Shown in pieces: positions 1-8,425 of a stretch of DNA of 64,000 bases. The DNA comes from Desulfitobacterium chlororespirans DSM 11544. Lineage in GTDB: Bacteria > Bacillota > Desulfitobacteriia > Desulfitobacteriales > Desulfitobacteriaceae. A model generated the notes under the pieces. That model was not told the origin of the DNA and searched no databases. It worked only from the letters and a program-made list of their open reading frames with translations. Location: positions 281,362 to 345,361 of the forward strand of contig NZ_FRDN01000005.1 of assembly GCF_900143285.1 (NCBI RefSeq), given 5' to 3'. A program made the position numbers and the translations under genes. Positions within the stretch are counted from its first letter, which is position 1. The number at the start of each line of letters is the position of its first letter.

Positions 1-144
1 GGAATAAAGGCCATTGAATTAAGAGACTTTCGCTATCCGATTATCCGGACGGAATGCTGCATTGGCTGCGGCCTATGTATCAAGGCATGTATCGCGGAAA
101 ATCCTGCAATTACTGTGGTACCATGCTCAACGAAGAAAGAATGA
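1..144 (+). CDS. Partial NapG-type ferredoxin (C-terminal end)
   Basis: Only the last 47 codons are in the window; the reading frame is open from base 1 and stops at TGA 142-144. It contains one CxxCxxCxxxC [4Fe-4S] cluster motif (CIGCGLCIKAC, preceded by an extra Cys). The tail resembles the end of the NapH-NapG fusion downstream (2793-4205), which also finishes with a CTGCGIC-type cluster followed by a hydrophobic strand. By position, 37 bp before a diheme lipoprotein and NapA, it is probably an electron-transfer ferredoxin subunit of the same nap-type operon. The product name is inferred from the motif and its neighbours; the N-terminal part cannot be judged. Confidence 0.7.
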   Translation, partial: GIKAIELRDFRYPIIRTECCIGCGLCIKACIAENPAITVVPCSTKKE

Positions 145-159
145 TAAGGAGAGAGGATT

Positions 160-465
160 ATGGTTCGTTCTAAAAAAACAGCAAAAGTCCTGTTGTTAAC
201 GCTGCTGGTGTTAATGCTCGGTGCCCTTATGTTAACCGGCTGTCAAAGTCAGCCGGTGGACCAGTCTGCCAATCCGCCTGCTTCAGTTGGGGAGAAAGAG
301 CCTGGGACGGCAGTAGGCAGTGCAACTGTAGAAGGCTTTCCGCCGCCGACTTCCCATGCTATTGAAGGAAGAGAAAATTGCGGCAGCTGCCATAACGAGG
401 GTGAGGGCGGCGCTCCCAAGACGCCTCATCCGGAGCTGACCGTCTGCCGGCAATGCCATGTTTAA
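160..465 (+). CDS. Small diheme c-type cytochrome lipoprotein, NapB-like
   Basis: A 101-residue protein with a lipoprotein signal peptide: basic N-terminus, hydrophobic stretch, and lipobox LTGC with Cys28. Two c-type heme motifs follow close together at the C-terminus, CGSCH (residues 74-78) and CRQCH (96-100), with upstream His residues (His66, His90) that could be the second axial ligands. The spacing and the TPHPE element resemble the diheme NapB electron-transfer subunit, but the protein is shorter and membrane-anchored through lipid. Directly upstream of the NapA-like catalytic subunit, it most likely hands electrons to it outside the membrane. An AGGAGAG ribosome site precedes the ATG. 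The heme count is seen directly; the NapB role is inferred. Confidence 0.8.
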   Translation: MVRSKKTAKVLLLTLLVLMLGALMLTGCQSQPVDQSANPPASVGEKEPGTAVGSATVEGFPPPTSHAIEGRENCGSCHNEGEGGAPKTPHPELTVCRQCHV

Positions 466-499
466 ACAGGTACGTTGATTTTTTGAAGGAGGTTAGACC

Positions 500-2776
500 A
501 TGGAATTCAGTAGAAGAAATTTTCTCAAAACCTGTGCAATTTCGGCGGCAATGATGACAGTGGGGTGTACCAGTCAAACCAAGACGATTCAAGTTAACCC
601 ACCTGAACCGGCCCCCGGCACCCCTAAGCAGATAGATGTGGATCATTGGGTTAAATCCGTATGCAGATATTGTGGAACCGGCTGCGGCGTGCTGATCGGT
701 GTGAAGGACGGCAAGGTAACCGCGGTAAAAGGGGATCCGGATAATGAAGGCAATAAAGGGCTGCTTTGTGCCAAAGGCTATTATTTACCCCAGGTCATTA
801 CCCACAGCGAACGCGTTACTAAGCCTTTGATTCGCAAAAATGGCAAACTGGAGCCCAGCACCTGGGAGGAAGCCATGGAGCTGGTTACTGCAAAGTTCAA
901 AGAATCCATTGCCAGCAATGGACCGGATTCAGTAGCCTTCTATGGTTCCGGGCAGCAATTGGCGGAAGAAGGTTATGTGGCCAATAAACTTTTCAAAGGA
1001 GCCATCGGCACCAATAATATTGACGGGAATCCGCGGCTTTGCATGGCCAGCGCGGTAGGTGGTTTTACCACTACTTTTGGAGCCGATGAACCCATGGGAT
1101 GCCTCGAGGATTTTGAACATGCTAATGTGTTCTTTATCATCGGCTCTAATATTGCGGAAGCACATCCGGTTCTGTTTGGCAGACTGACTGATAAAAAGAA
1201 AAAAGATCCTGATACTAAGATTATTATTGCCGACCCGAGACGTCATCGTTCTCATGAAATTGCCGATATTTCACTGCAGTTTGTACCGGGGACCGATATG
1301 GCCCTTCTCCACGCCATGGCTTATGTGATCATCGAAGAAGGAATGACGGACGAGGAGTTCATTGCTAAGCATACGAGCTTTTCCAATGGCAAAGAAGCTA
1401 TAAATTTTGAAGCTTATAAGGAGTTTCTTAAGGAATTTACACCGGAAAAGGTTGAAAAAGTAACAGGCCTTTCAGCCGCTCAAATCCAAGAGGTTGCACG
1501 CTTATTTGGCGCAAAAGGCAAGAACACCATGTCCATGTGGACGATGGGTATCAATCAGCGTGTAGCCGGTGTCTGGGCCAACAATCTTATCCATAACCTG
1601 CATCTGCTTACCGGGAAAATCTGCAAACCTGGCTCAACTCCTTTCTCCCTGACCGGTCAGCCCAGTGCCTGCGGCAGTGTTCGGGAAACGGGAGCATTAT
1701 CACATTTACTTCCCGGGCATCGTGTCATCGCCAACGAGAAGCACAGAAAAGAAATAGCCGAGTTATGGGGCGTACCGGCTGATCGCATTAGTCCTCAAGT
1801 CGGTCTCCATACCATGGAATTGTTTAAGGCCTGCGGGGATGGCAGAGTGAAGTGTCTCTATGTTATGTGTACTAATCCGGCCCACTCCTTGCCTAATGTC
1901 AATGCTTATCAGGAAGGGTTTGAAAAGGTCTTTATGGTTGTGGCGGAAGCTTTTCACCCGACAGCTACCACCAAGTATGCCGACGTTGTTCTTCCCGCAG
2001 CCTTCTGGTGTGAGAAAGAAGGTGTGTACGGCAATACAGACCGCCGTACCCAGCATTTAGCCAAAGCCATCAATCCCCCCGGTGAGGCTAAGCCTGATTT
2101 GGATATTCTTCTCGACCTTGCCCAGCGTCTGGGCTATGGCGAGCTTTTTCCCTTCAAAACACCTGAAGATGTCTGGAACGAATATCTTAAATGCACAACG
2201 GGAACTCATATGGAGCTTGCCACCTATCCGGCCCTTAGGGAGGCCCACGGTATTCAGTGGCCGGTTAAAGGACACCAGGGAAACAAAGGGGCTGTGCGCC
2301 GTTATGTGGCTCCCGAAGATCCCTATGTCAAAGAAGGCATTGATTTCTACTCCGCAAAGGACCACCGGGCGGTCATTTTTGCCAGACCGTATCTGGGCCC
2401 TGCAGAAGTGGTGGATGAGGAATATCCTTATTACTTGACGACCGGCCGGATTCTTGAGCACTGGCATACCCTGACCATGACAGGTAAATGCCCCACCTTG
2501 ATGCGAGCGGTACCGAAACAGTATGTGGAATTAAACCCTCAGGACGCTACTGAATTGGGGATCAAAGAGGGGGATACGGTCCGGCTGGTTTCCCGCAGGG
2601 GCAAGGTTGAAATACCGGTCAGAGTAGGGAGGCCCGGCGAACCGCGGCCCGGTCTGTTCTTTGCACTTTGGTTTGAACCGGATCCCTTGGTGAATGTTGT
2701 AACCATTGATGCCGTGGATGCCGCTTCCAAAGAGCCTGAATTCAAGATTTGTGCTGTTAAAATAGAAAAAGTCTAA
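500..2776 (+). CDS. napA: NapA-like periplasmic nitrate reductase catalytic subunit
   Basis: A 758-residue molybdopterin oxidoreductase of the NapA/DMSO-reductase family. It opens with a twin-arginine signal (SRRNFLKT) and a Cys23 in a weak lipobox (TVGC), so it may be a Tat lipoprotein. The [4Fe-4S] ligands are Cys55, Cys58, Cys62 and Cys90 (CxxCxxxC...C). Cys181, in the segment NPRLCMASAV, is at the place of the Mo-coordinating Cys of NapA enzymes. The C-terminal dinucleotide-binding domain is present (around ILEHWHT and QYVELNPQDA). The start has an AAGGAGG site at 486-492. It lies between a diheme lipoprotein and an NapH-NapG fusion, which supports a respiratory, quinol-linked reductase. 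Nitrate is the likeliest substrate, but this family also holds other oxyanion reductases. Confidence 0.85.
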   Translation: MEFSRRNFLKTCAISAAMMTVGCTSQTKTIQVNPPEPAPGTPKQIDVDHWVKSVCRYCGTGCGVLIGVKDGKVTAVKGDPDNEGNKGLLCAKGYYLPQVITHSERVTKPLIRKNGKLEPSTWEEAMELVTAKFKESIASNGPDSVAFYGSGQQLAEEGYVANKLFKGAIGTNNIDGNPRLCMASAVGGFTTTFGADEPMGCLEDFEHANVFFIIGSNIAEAHPVLFGRLTDKKKKDPDTKIIIADPRRHRSHEIADISLQFVPGTDMALLHAMAYVIIEEGMTDEEFIAKHTSFSNGKEAINFEAYKEFLKEFTPEKVEKVTGLSAAQIQEVARLFGAKGKNTMSMWTMGINQRVAGVWANNLIHNLHLLTGKICKPGSTPFSLTGQPSACGSVRETGALSHLLPGHRVIANEKHRKEIAELWGVPADRISPQVGLHTMELFKACGDGRVKCLYVMCTNPAHSLPNVNAYQEGFEKVFMVVAEAFHPTATTKYADVVLPAAFWCEKEGVYGNTDRRTQHLAKAINPPGEAKPDLDILLDLAQRLGYGELFPFKTPEDVWNEYLKCTTGTHMELATYPALREAHGIQWPVKGHQGNKGAVRRYVAPEDPYVKEGIDFYSAKDHRAVIFARPYLGPAEVVDEEYPYYLTTGRILEHWHTLTMTGKCPTLMRAVPKQYVELNPQDATELGIKEGDTVRLVSRRGKVEIPVRVGRPGEPRPGLFFALWFEPDPLVNVVTIDAVDAASKEPEFKICAVKIEKV

Positions 2777-2792
2777 GAGAGATGGCGGAGTA

Positions 2793-4205
2793 ATGCTTAA
2801 ATTCTCCTGGAATCGGTGCCGGCGCCTTGTTCAAACAGGCATGATCTTAATTTTTCTATTCCCCCTGATCGGAATGTACCAGGTGATCGGGACTTTGAGT
2901 TCCAGCCGGATTCTCGGCTTGACCTTAACAGATCCTTTGGCTTTTGGGGAAGTCCTCTTGGCATCAAAGACCATCACCATGGCCTTCCTGATCAGTGCAC
3001 TATGGATTGTCGGGCTCTATCTCTTCTTAGGGAAAGCCTTCTGCAGCTGGATTTGCCCGATAGGATTCCTGATTGAAGGAGTTGATGCTCTAAAGAAAAA
3101 ATGGCCATGGCTGACCCGGATACAGATTCATAAAAATGCCATCGATGAACAAATTCAATATTACTGGGCTGTGCCATTCTTTTTAGTCCTTAGTTTGGTT
3201 GTTGGGATTCCTGTATTTCAGACTTTATCTCCTATAGGCATCATTTATAGAACCTTTCTGTTCGGGTTAGGACTGGAAGTTTTGCTTATCCTGATCATCA
3301 TTGTCTTGGAACTGGCAGGATACAGGCGTGGCTGGTGCAGGATGCTTTGCCCCATTGGAGCATTTTATGCACTAAGCTCCCGCTGGAGTCCCATCAAAGT
3401 TCACTGCGATACGGATAAGTGTGTACAATGTTTAAAATGTGTAAAGGCTTGCGATTATACCGCCGGAAGCTTAAAAAACATGATTGAAGAAGGAAAGGTA
3501 TACACGGCTTCAAGTTTGTGTACTCGCTGCGGTCGCTGTATTGATGTCTGCCCTGCCAAGGCTTTGCAGTTTACGCTGAAACCGGAAAAATCTCCGGAAC
3601 CAGAAAGTATGGCTATGGCCAAGAACCTGAAAGCAGATACCCCGGCGGCGGGGAGGATATCGCGAAGAACTGCCTTGCAGGGTGTGGGCCTGGTTGCCTT
3701 GGCAGGCTTAAGCTATAAGCCTGCCAAGGCTCTCGCAGCCGCTGCTCCTAAGGTTTTTCGTCCCCCGGGTGCAGTTGGAGATGAAGAGTTTTTGGCCAAA
3801 TGTGTTCGCTGCGGCAAATGCATAGAGATCTGTCCTGATAAGACCTTATTGAGTGCGCATCTGGATCAAGGTTTAAATCTGGGGACACCCTACTTTATTC
3901 CCCGCCAAATCCCCTGCTCACTGTGCATGGAGTGTCCTGATGTATGTCCCAGTGGCGCCCTTGTGCCGTTAGACATGCGTGAAGTAAAAATCGGCATTGC
4001 CGAAATTGATCAAGACCGCTGTTATGCTTATCAGGATGATGTGTGCCGCTCCTGTTACAACAGCTGTCCATTGATTGATGAAGCGATTATAATGGAAGGA
4101 TTTCAATATCCGGTGGTTGATCCGGAGATCTGTACAGGGTGTGGAATCTGTGAGTATGTCTGTGTGATGGAATATCCAGCTATTCAGATTAAACGGATAT
4201 CTTAG
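2793..4205 (+). CDS. NapH-NapG fusion: membrane quinol dehydrogenase ferredoxin with internal Tat signal
   Basis: A 470-residue fusion. The N-terminal half (about 1-265) is NapH-like: several membrane spans, the CxxxCP motifs CSWICP and CRMLCP, then two ferredoxin clusters (CVQCLKCVKAC and CTRCGRCIDVCP). Around residue 288 comes a twin-arginine motif (SRRTALQG) followed by a hydrophobic segment and Ala-rich sequence, exactly like a NapG export signal, but inside the chain. The C-terminal half (about 325-470) has four more cluster motifs (CVRCGKCIEICP, CSLCMECPDVCP, CRSCYNSCP, CTGCGICEYVC) as in NapG. NapH and NapG normally form separate subunits that pass electrons from quinol to NapA. Here they seem joined, with the C-terminal domain probably exported by Tat. 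It starts 16 bp after napA in the same operon. Confidence 0.85.
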   Translation: MLKFSWNRCRRLVQTGMILIFLFPLIGMYQVIGTLSSSRILGLTLTDPLAFGEVLLASKTITMAFLISALWIVGLYLFLGKAFCSWICPIGFLIEGVDALKKKWPWLTRIQIHKNAIDEQIQYYWAVPFFLVLSLVVGIPVFQTLSPIGIIYRTFLFGLGLEVLLILIIIVLELAGYRRGWCRMLCPIGAFYALSSRWSPIKVHCDTDKCVQCLKCVKACDYTAGSLKNMIEEGKVYTASSLCTRCGRCIDVCPAKALQFTLKPEKSPEPESMAMAKNLKADTPAAGRISRRTALQGVGLVALAGLSYKPAKALAAAAPKVFRPPGAVGDEEFLAKCVRCGKCIEICPDKTLLSAHLDQGLNLGTPYFIPRQIPCSLCMECPDVCPSGALVPLDMREVKIGIAEIDQDRCYAYQDDVCRSCYNSCPLIDEAIIMEGFQYPVVDPEICTGCGICEYVCVMEYPAIQIKRIS

Positions 4206-4281
4206 GTTTTATTTGCCACCTTCTATATAAAAGATCCTTGGGCACGCAACGAATTAGGCGAGAGTTCCCCTTACCATGAAT

Positions 4282-4310
4282 TCCTCCTGCTTTTAGGGTA
4301 GGAGGTTTTC
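4282..4310 (+). terminator. Probable terminator of the nap-type operon
   Basis: The inverted repeat CCTCCTGC/GTAGGAGG with a 7-nt loop is followed by TTTTC, 77 bp after the stop of the NapH-NapG gene. It is the only good hairpin before the chemoreceptor gene, so transcription of the reductase genes probably ends here. Confidence 0.55.
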
Positions 4311-4419
4311 ATGCTATTTAAAAACCAGGTTAGGATTTGATTGATAAAAGGCAAGGATTACATGCTATCTCAGTAATTAAAGAAATGGCTCAAAAGATAC
4401 CATAGGGGGCTACGGAAAA

Positions 4420-6081
4420 ATGAAGATAAGTTTGCGTCTTAAGTTAGGAGTAATTTTTAGTTTGTTTCTATTGCTGAATATAGCAGCATTTGGGGTAATG
4501 CAATTGTTTCTCGCGGAACAAAAACCGGATGCGGTAAATATAAATCTTGCCGGTAAACAGCGTATGCTTTCTCAAAAAATGGCTAAAGAGTCCATGCTGA
4601 TTATTTATAGCGAGGACACGGAGGAAATCAGGAATACCCTCATGGATACGGCAGCGCTGTTTGACCGTACTCTGCGTGGATTCCTTTCCGGAGATCAAGA
4701 GCTGGGCCTTGATCCGACTGTGAAGGAAGAAATTATTATCGAATTGAATAAGGGGAAAGACCTTTGGAAACCTTTTTACCAGCAGATTGAAGTTGTTGCA
4801 GGAAACGCAGGTAGACAGGAGAAGCTGGAGGCGTTTAGTTACATAAGGGAAAACAATCTTAATCTTCTTCAGCAAATGAATAAGGTGACTCTTCAATACG
4901 AGCAGGATAGTAAGTTAAAGCAACAGAAGTTGGTGTATACACAGTTGGTGCTGGTTTTCCTCAACCTTGTCCTGGTAGCTATGGCATGGTTGTTGACAGA
5001 TAAGCGTATCGTTGCGCCCATTGCTTTTTTGGCCCGCCAAAATCGCTCCCTTGCCGATGGGGATTTAACAGTTGAAGTTTCCGGTATAGGAGAGGGGGAT
5101 GAGGTTGGGATTCTTTACAGTTCTTGTTCGGTGATGATTGAACGACTAAGAACTTTGGTTGGAGCGGTTCAGCATGACTCCCACCGAATCGCTCAATCCT
5201 CCCACCAATTAAATCAAAGTGCAGATACTACTTGTACAGGTACGGAGAGGGTGGTGCTTACCAGTCAAGAAGTTACCGCGAATATTGAAAGTGAAATTTC
5301 TCAAATCGATGCTATTCAGAATATCATTGCTGATTTAACGATTCAGGTAGGAGGTGCCTTTCAGGATGCCCAAGGCCTTAATCAGGCAGCATGGGAAGCC
5401 CGTGATAAAGCTGTTGGAGGATATGAGATTCTTCAAGATGTGTTAACTAAAATGGCGTTTGTCGGGGCAAGGATGAATGAAGCGGCACTAAAGATTCGGG
5501 AACTGGGTGAGGATTCTGAACAGATTACGGAAATAGTATCGACGATATCAAGTATTGCGGAACAAACTAACTTGTTAGCTTTAAACGCGGCAATTGAAGC
5601 TGCCAGAGCAGGTGATAAAGGGCGGGGATTTGCTGTCGTTGCCGATGAAGTGCGAAAATTAGCAGAAAGCGCTTCTAATGCAACGGTTGAGATAAAAACG
5701 ATCATTGTTAAGAATCAAAAAAACACCCAAGAAGTTATTGCTGCCATCGAAGCAGGAAATAATCAGTTCGTGATTGCTCACAAGACAATTAATACAGCAG
5801 GTGAATCGTTTACAAAATTACTGACAACGAGTGAAGAAGTAGATGCACGGGCTAATAAAGTGACGCAGACTATACAAAAAGTTATCGAGGGGAATGAACT
5901 GGTTGTTTCTAATGTTCAGGATATTCAACAGGTGGTATGGGGCTTGGGTGAAGCAATAAAACAGGTGGCCGCAGCATCGGAGGAAACCTTGGCTTCGATG
6001 AGTCATATTCGTTTATCGGCCCAAGGTCTGAGTGAATTAGCTGACGACCTTGCTGAAAAAGCTGGAGAGTTTAATACCTAA
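4420..6081 (+). CDS. Methyl-accepting chemotaxis protein with PilJ/NIT-type sensor
   Basis: A 553-residue transducer. A first membrane span (about 8-30) leads into an extracytoplasmic helical domain that starts with the segment [15 protein letters not shown]. This is the conserved signature of PilJ-type sensor domains and resembles the P-box of the nitrate sensors NarX/NarQ. The second span lies at about 175-193, then HAMP, then the signalling domain with the highly conserved hairpin tip around [18 protein letters not shown] (about 388-405). PilJ-domain receptors of this kind bind nitrate in Pseudomonas McpN (established). With a nitrate-reductase-type operon just upstream, nitrate/nitrite taxis is a reasonable inference. 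There is no clean C-terminal CheR-tether pentapeptide. A GGGGG site precedes the ATG. Confidence 0.88.
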   Translation: MKISLRLKLGVIFSLFLLLNIAAFGVMQLFLAEQKPDAVNINLAGKQRMLSQKMAKESMLIIYSEDTEEIRNTLMDTAALFDRTLRGFLSGDQELGLDPTVKEEIIIELNKGKDLWKPFYQQIEVVAGNAGRQEKLEAFSYIRENNLNLLQQMNKVTLQYEQDSKLKQQKLVYTQLVLVFLNLVLVAMAWLLTDKRIVAPIAFLARQNRSLADGDLTVEVSGIGEGDEVGILYSSCSVMIERLRTLVGAVQHDSHRIAQSSHQLNQSADTTCTGTERVVLTSQEVTANIESEISQIDAIQNIIADLTIQVGGAFQDAQGLNQAAWEARDKAVGGYEILQDVLTKMAFVGARMNEAALKIRELGEDSEQITEIVSTISSIAEQTNLLALNAAIEAARAGDKGRGFAVVADEVRKLAESASNATVEIKTIIVKNQKNTQEVIAAIEAGNNQFVIAHKTINTAGESFTKLLTTSEEVDARANKVTQTIQKVIEGNELVVSNVQDIQQVVWGLGEAIKQVAAASEETLASMSHIRLSAQGLSELADDLAEKAGEFNT

Positions 6082-6112
6082 TAAGTATAGACAAGCTGAT
6101 TAGTTAAATTAA

Positions 6113-6168
6113 GAAACGGGAGCATTTCAGCGATTCTAGGTGAATAAGCTGGTTTGCTCCCGTTTTTT
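6113..6168 (+). terminator. Terminator between convergent chemoreceptor and cls genes
   Basis: The stem ACGGGAGCA/TGCTCCCGT (6115-6123, 6155-6163) has a 31-nt loop and a T-run on the plus strand and an A-rich left flank, so it can work in both directions between the converging genes. Confidence 0.75.
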
Positions 6169-6200
6169 AATGTTTTTTTTAGAGATGAAAAGGTTAAGCT

Positions 6201-7730
6201 CTACATGAGAGGAGCAAAGATGCGGAGAATCGTACGCCCTAATCTACGGTACCATTTGACAGCATGACAATCTTCCAAGGTAATTTGTTGGCATTGGGTT
6301 AACGTTGTTAAATAATCTTCTTTTACGGCCAGGACGCTTTGAGTATTATAGAGGTAAACGCCGCATTCGAAGTGCAGGTAAAGGCTTCGGTAGTCCATGT
6401 TGATAGTTCCTACTACGGCATGGACATCATCCACGAGAATGGATTTAGCGTGGATAAAGCCCGGAGAATACTCGTAGATCTTTACGCCGCTTTCGACAAG
6501 AAACTTATAATTGGAACGGGTCATGGAATGGACAAACCAACGATCACCTCGATAAGGAGTCACGATACGAACATCGACACTTCGCTTAGCAGCGGAGCAG
6601 AGGGCTGAAAGCATTACATTATTAAGGATAAGATAGGGTGTGTTGATATAGATATAGCGTTCAGCTTGAACGATGAGAGTGAGGTAGACGTTTTCGCCCA
6701 TCGGTTCTTCATCCAAGGGGCTATCCCCAAAAGGCTGGACGAACCCATCGCTGGGGTAGGATTCCGCCTCGTGCACGAGTAATTTATAGCGGGTGTAATC
6801 TTCATTCGTCTCTGTCTCATAATTCCATAATGATAAGAACATCACTGTGAAATTCCAGACAGCTTCTCCTTGGATGAGTATAGCGCTATCCTTCCAATGA
6901 CCAAACCGATCATAGGCATTAATATATTCATCCGCCAGATTGATTCCGCCTGTAAAGGCTGTTTTTCCATCGATCACGGCGATCTTGCGATGGTCCCGAT
7001 TATTCATGTGAATAGAGAGAACAGGAATCAGGCGGTTAAAGACACTGCACTTAATGCCTTTCTCCTCCAGCTTCTTTTCATAGCCATAGGGTAGCTTGAA
7101 GAGGCTGCCCACATCATCATAAAGAACCCGGACATCTACACCTTGTTGGACTTTCTCTACTAAAATCTCGAGGATAGAATCCCACATGACCCCTTCATCA
7201 ATAATGAAATATTCCAGAAAGATGAATTTTTCGGCCTTTCTTAATTCTTCCAGCAAACGCTCATACATCAGCTCCCCGAGGGGTAAATATTCGGTAATGG
7301 TATTTTGATAAACAGGGCAATAGGAATATTTATCGATATAACGTGAAAGATTAGCTGCACGGTGGTTTTGTGCCTCAAGTTCCTGAAGAATGGCCTGATT
7401 CGGGATAAGGGACTGATTCATTTTTTCATTAACAGCTTTCATCTCGCGCTTTTTACGTTTGCTTAATTTATTGCGGCCAAATAAAAGATAGAACAGTCCG
7501 CCAAAGATAGGAAAAATAAGGATTGGGATAACCCAGGCAATCTTGTAAGCGGGGTCAGATTTGCTGTTCAATATATAAAGCAGAGCAACGATGCTGAGCG
7601 ATGTGCAAACAGTATAAAAATAAATAAAATAACTGCTGAATCTCCAGATGATCATAACCAGAGCAAAGATTTGCAGGAGGAGAAGCAAGGCGATAAAGAT
7701 CACGCGGTAAAGCATCGGCAGATTTTTCAT
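6201..7730 (-). CDS. cls: Cardiolipin synthase (PLD superfamily)
   Basis: A 509-residue membrane-bound phospholipase D family protein. The N-terminus has two to three hydrophobic spans (about 7-28, 35-52, 63-83). Two HKD catalytic motifs follow, HRKIAVIDG (about 240) and HAKSILVDD (about 425), each the HxKxxxxD pattern. Length and the spans-plus-two-HKD layout match bacterial ClsA-type synthases, which condense two phosphatidylglycerols into cardiolipin plus glycerol. The gene is monocistronic, convergent with the chemoreceptor gene and divergent from marR. The ATG is preceded by GAGGAGGGAG on the minus strand. Confidence 0.92.
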   Translation of the reverse strand: MKNLPMLYRVIFIALLLLLQIFALVMIIWRFSSYFIYFYTVCTSLSIVALLYILNSKSDPAYKIAWVIPILIFPIFGGLFYLLFGRNKLSKRKKREMKAVNEKMNQSLIPNQAILQELEAQNHRAANLSRYIDKYSYCPVYQNTITEYLPLGELMYERLLEELRKAEKFIFLEYFIIDEGVMWDSILEILVEKVQQGVDVRVLYDDVGSLFKLPYGYEKKLEEKGIKCSVFNRLIPVLSIHMNNRDHRKIAVIDGKTAFTGGINLADEYINAYDRFGHWKDSAILIQGEAVWNFTVMFLSLWNYETETNEDYTRYKLLVHEAESYPSDGFVQPFGDSPLDEEPMGENVYLTLIVQAERYIYINTPYLILNNVMLSALCSAAKRSVDVRIVTPYRGDRWFVHSMTRSNYKFLVESGVKIYEYSPGFIHAKSILVDDVHAVVGTINMDYRSLYLHFECGVYLYNTQSVLAVKEDYLTTLTQCQQITLEDCHAVKWYRRLGRTILRIFAPLM

Positions 7731-7831
7731 GATTCTCCCTCCTCCTCATTATTATTATCTTTTAGTATATGTAATCCTCAGACTTTTTGTCCAATAATAA
7801 AAAACAAAGTTTTATCGTGTATTAAAATGTA

Positions 7832-7869
7832 TTGACTAAACAAAGTATACACTATACTATATATAGTGT
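7832..7869 (+). promoter_or_regulatory. marR promoter with overlapping palindromic operator
   Basis: TTGACT (7832-7837) and TACTAT (7855-7860) are separated by exactly 17 bp, a good sigma-A promoter. The imperfect palindrome ACACTATA...TATAGTGT (7849-7869) overlaps the -10 box and is the kind of site a MarR dimer binds. It lies 37 bp before the marR ATG, suggesting autorepression. Confidence 0.7.
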
Positions 7870-7905
7870 AAAGATAATATTGGAGAGCGTGGTGGAGGCC
7901 AAAGC

Positions 7906-8358
7906 ATGAGAAGCATGGTGTTTGAGAATGAAATCTGGGATTTCTTGAGGACGATAACCGAAGGTATGGCCAATGCATTTCGCCCGATTGTTGAAGAATA
8001 CGGTTTAACCTTAATGCAGACTCGGATCTTGGTGGAAGTTAAAGATGGGGCACCCCATACTATAGGAAGTCTGGGAAGTATTATTGGCCTTTCCAGCGGG
8101 AATGCTTCCTCTATGTGCAAGAAATTGGAGGCGGCAGGATTTCTTAGGCGTATTCGTACACCTGAGGATGAACGGTTCGTGAAACTTGCTTTGACCCGGC
8201 ACGGTGAAGACACAATTTATCGCATAGAAGAGGATCTTGAACGACGATACGGTGTTTTTTTGGAATATAAAGGTGAACAGGAATATCAACGATTTATTGA
8301 GTGCATGGAAAATGTCAAAGCCTTTATGCAAGAGATGTATGAATTTCAACCGAAATAG
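7906..8358 (+). CDS. MarR-family transcriptional regulator
   Basis: A 150-residue protein with the MarR winged-helix fold: N-terminal dimer helix, recognition region around SLGSIIGLSSGNASSMCKKL (about 56-75), and the wing motif RTPEDERFVKLALT, which matches the DxRxxxLxLT signature of the family. A promoter with a palindrome over its -10 lies immediately upstream, so it is probably self-regulated. The only downstream gene in the same direction is ftsH, 67 bp later with no terminator between them, so the regulator may also control ftsH. The effector ligand is unknown. Confidence 0.88.
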   Translation: MRSMVFENEIWDFLRTITEGMANAFRPIVEEYGLTLMQTRILVEVKDGAPHTIGSLGSIIGLSSGNASSMCKKLEAAGFLRRIRTPEDERFVKLALTRHGEDTIYRIEEDLERRYGVFLEYKGEQEYQRFIECMENVKAFMQEMYEFQPK

Positions 8359-8425
8359 ATTTCCAACCTAAATAGAATAAGGCTCACGGAAGCGGTTAGT
8401 TATACAAAATAATGGAGTGAAAAAA

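Noticed and set aside
4206-4419. A c-di-GMP or molybdenum-cofactor riboswitch before the chemoreceptor
   Set aside because: A GGGCACGCAA stretch recalls the c-di-GMP RNA, but the remaining conserved segments are missing; only a terminator hairpin can be supported.
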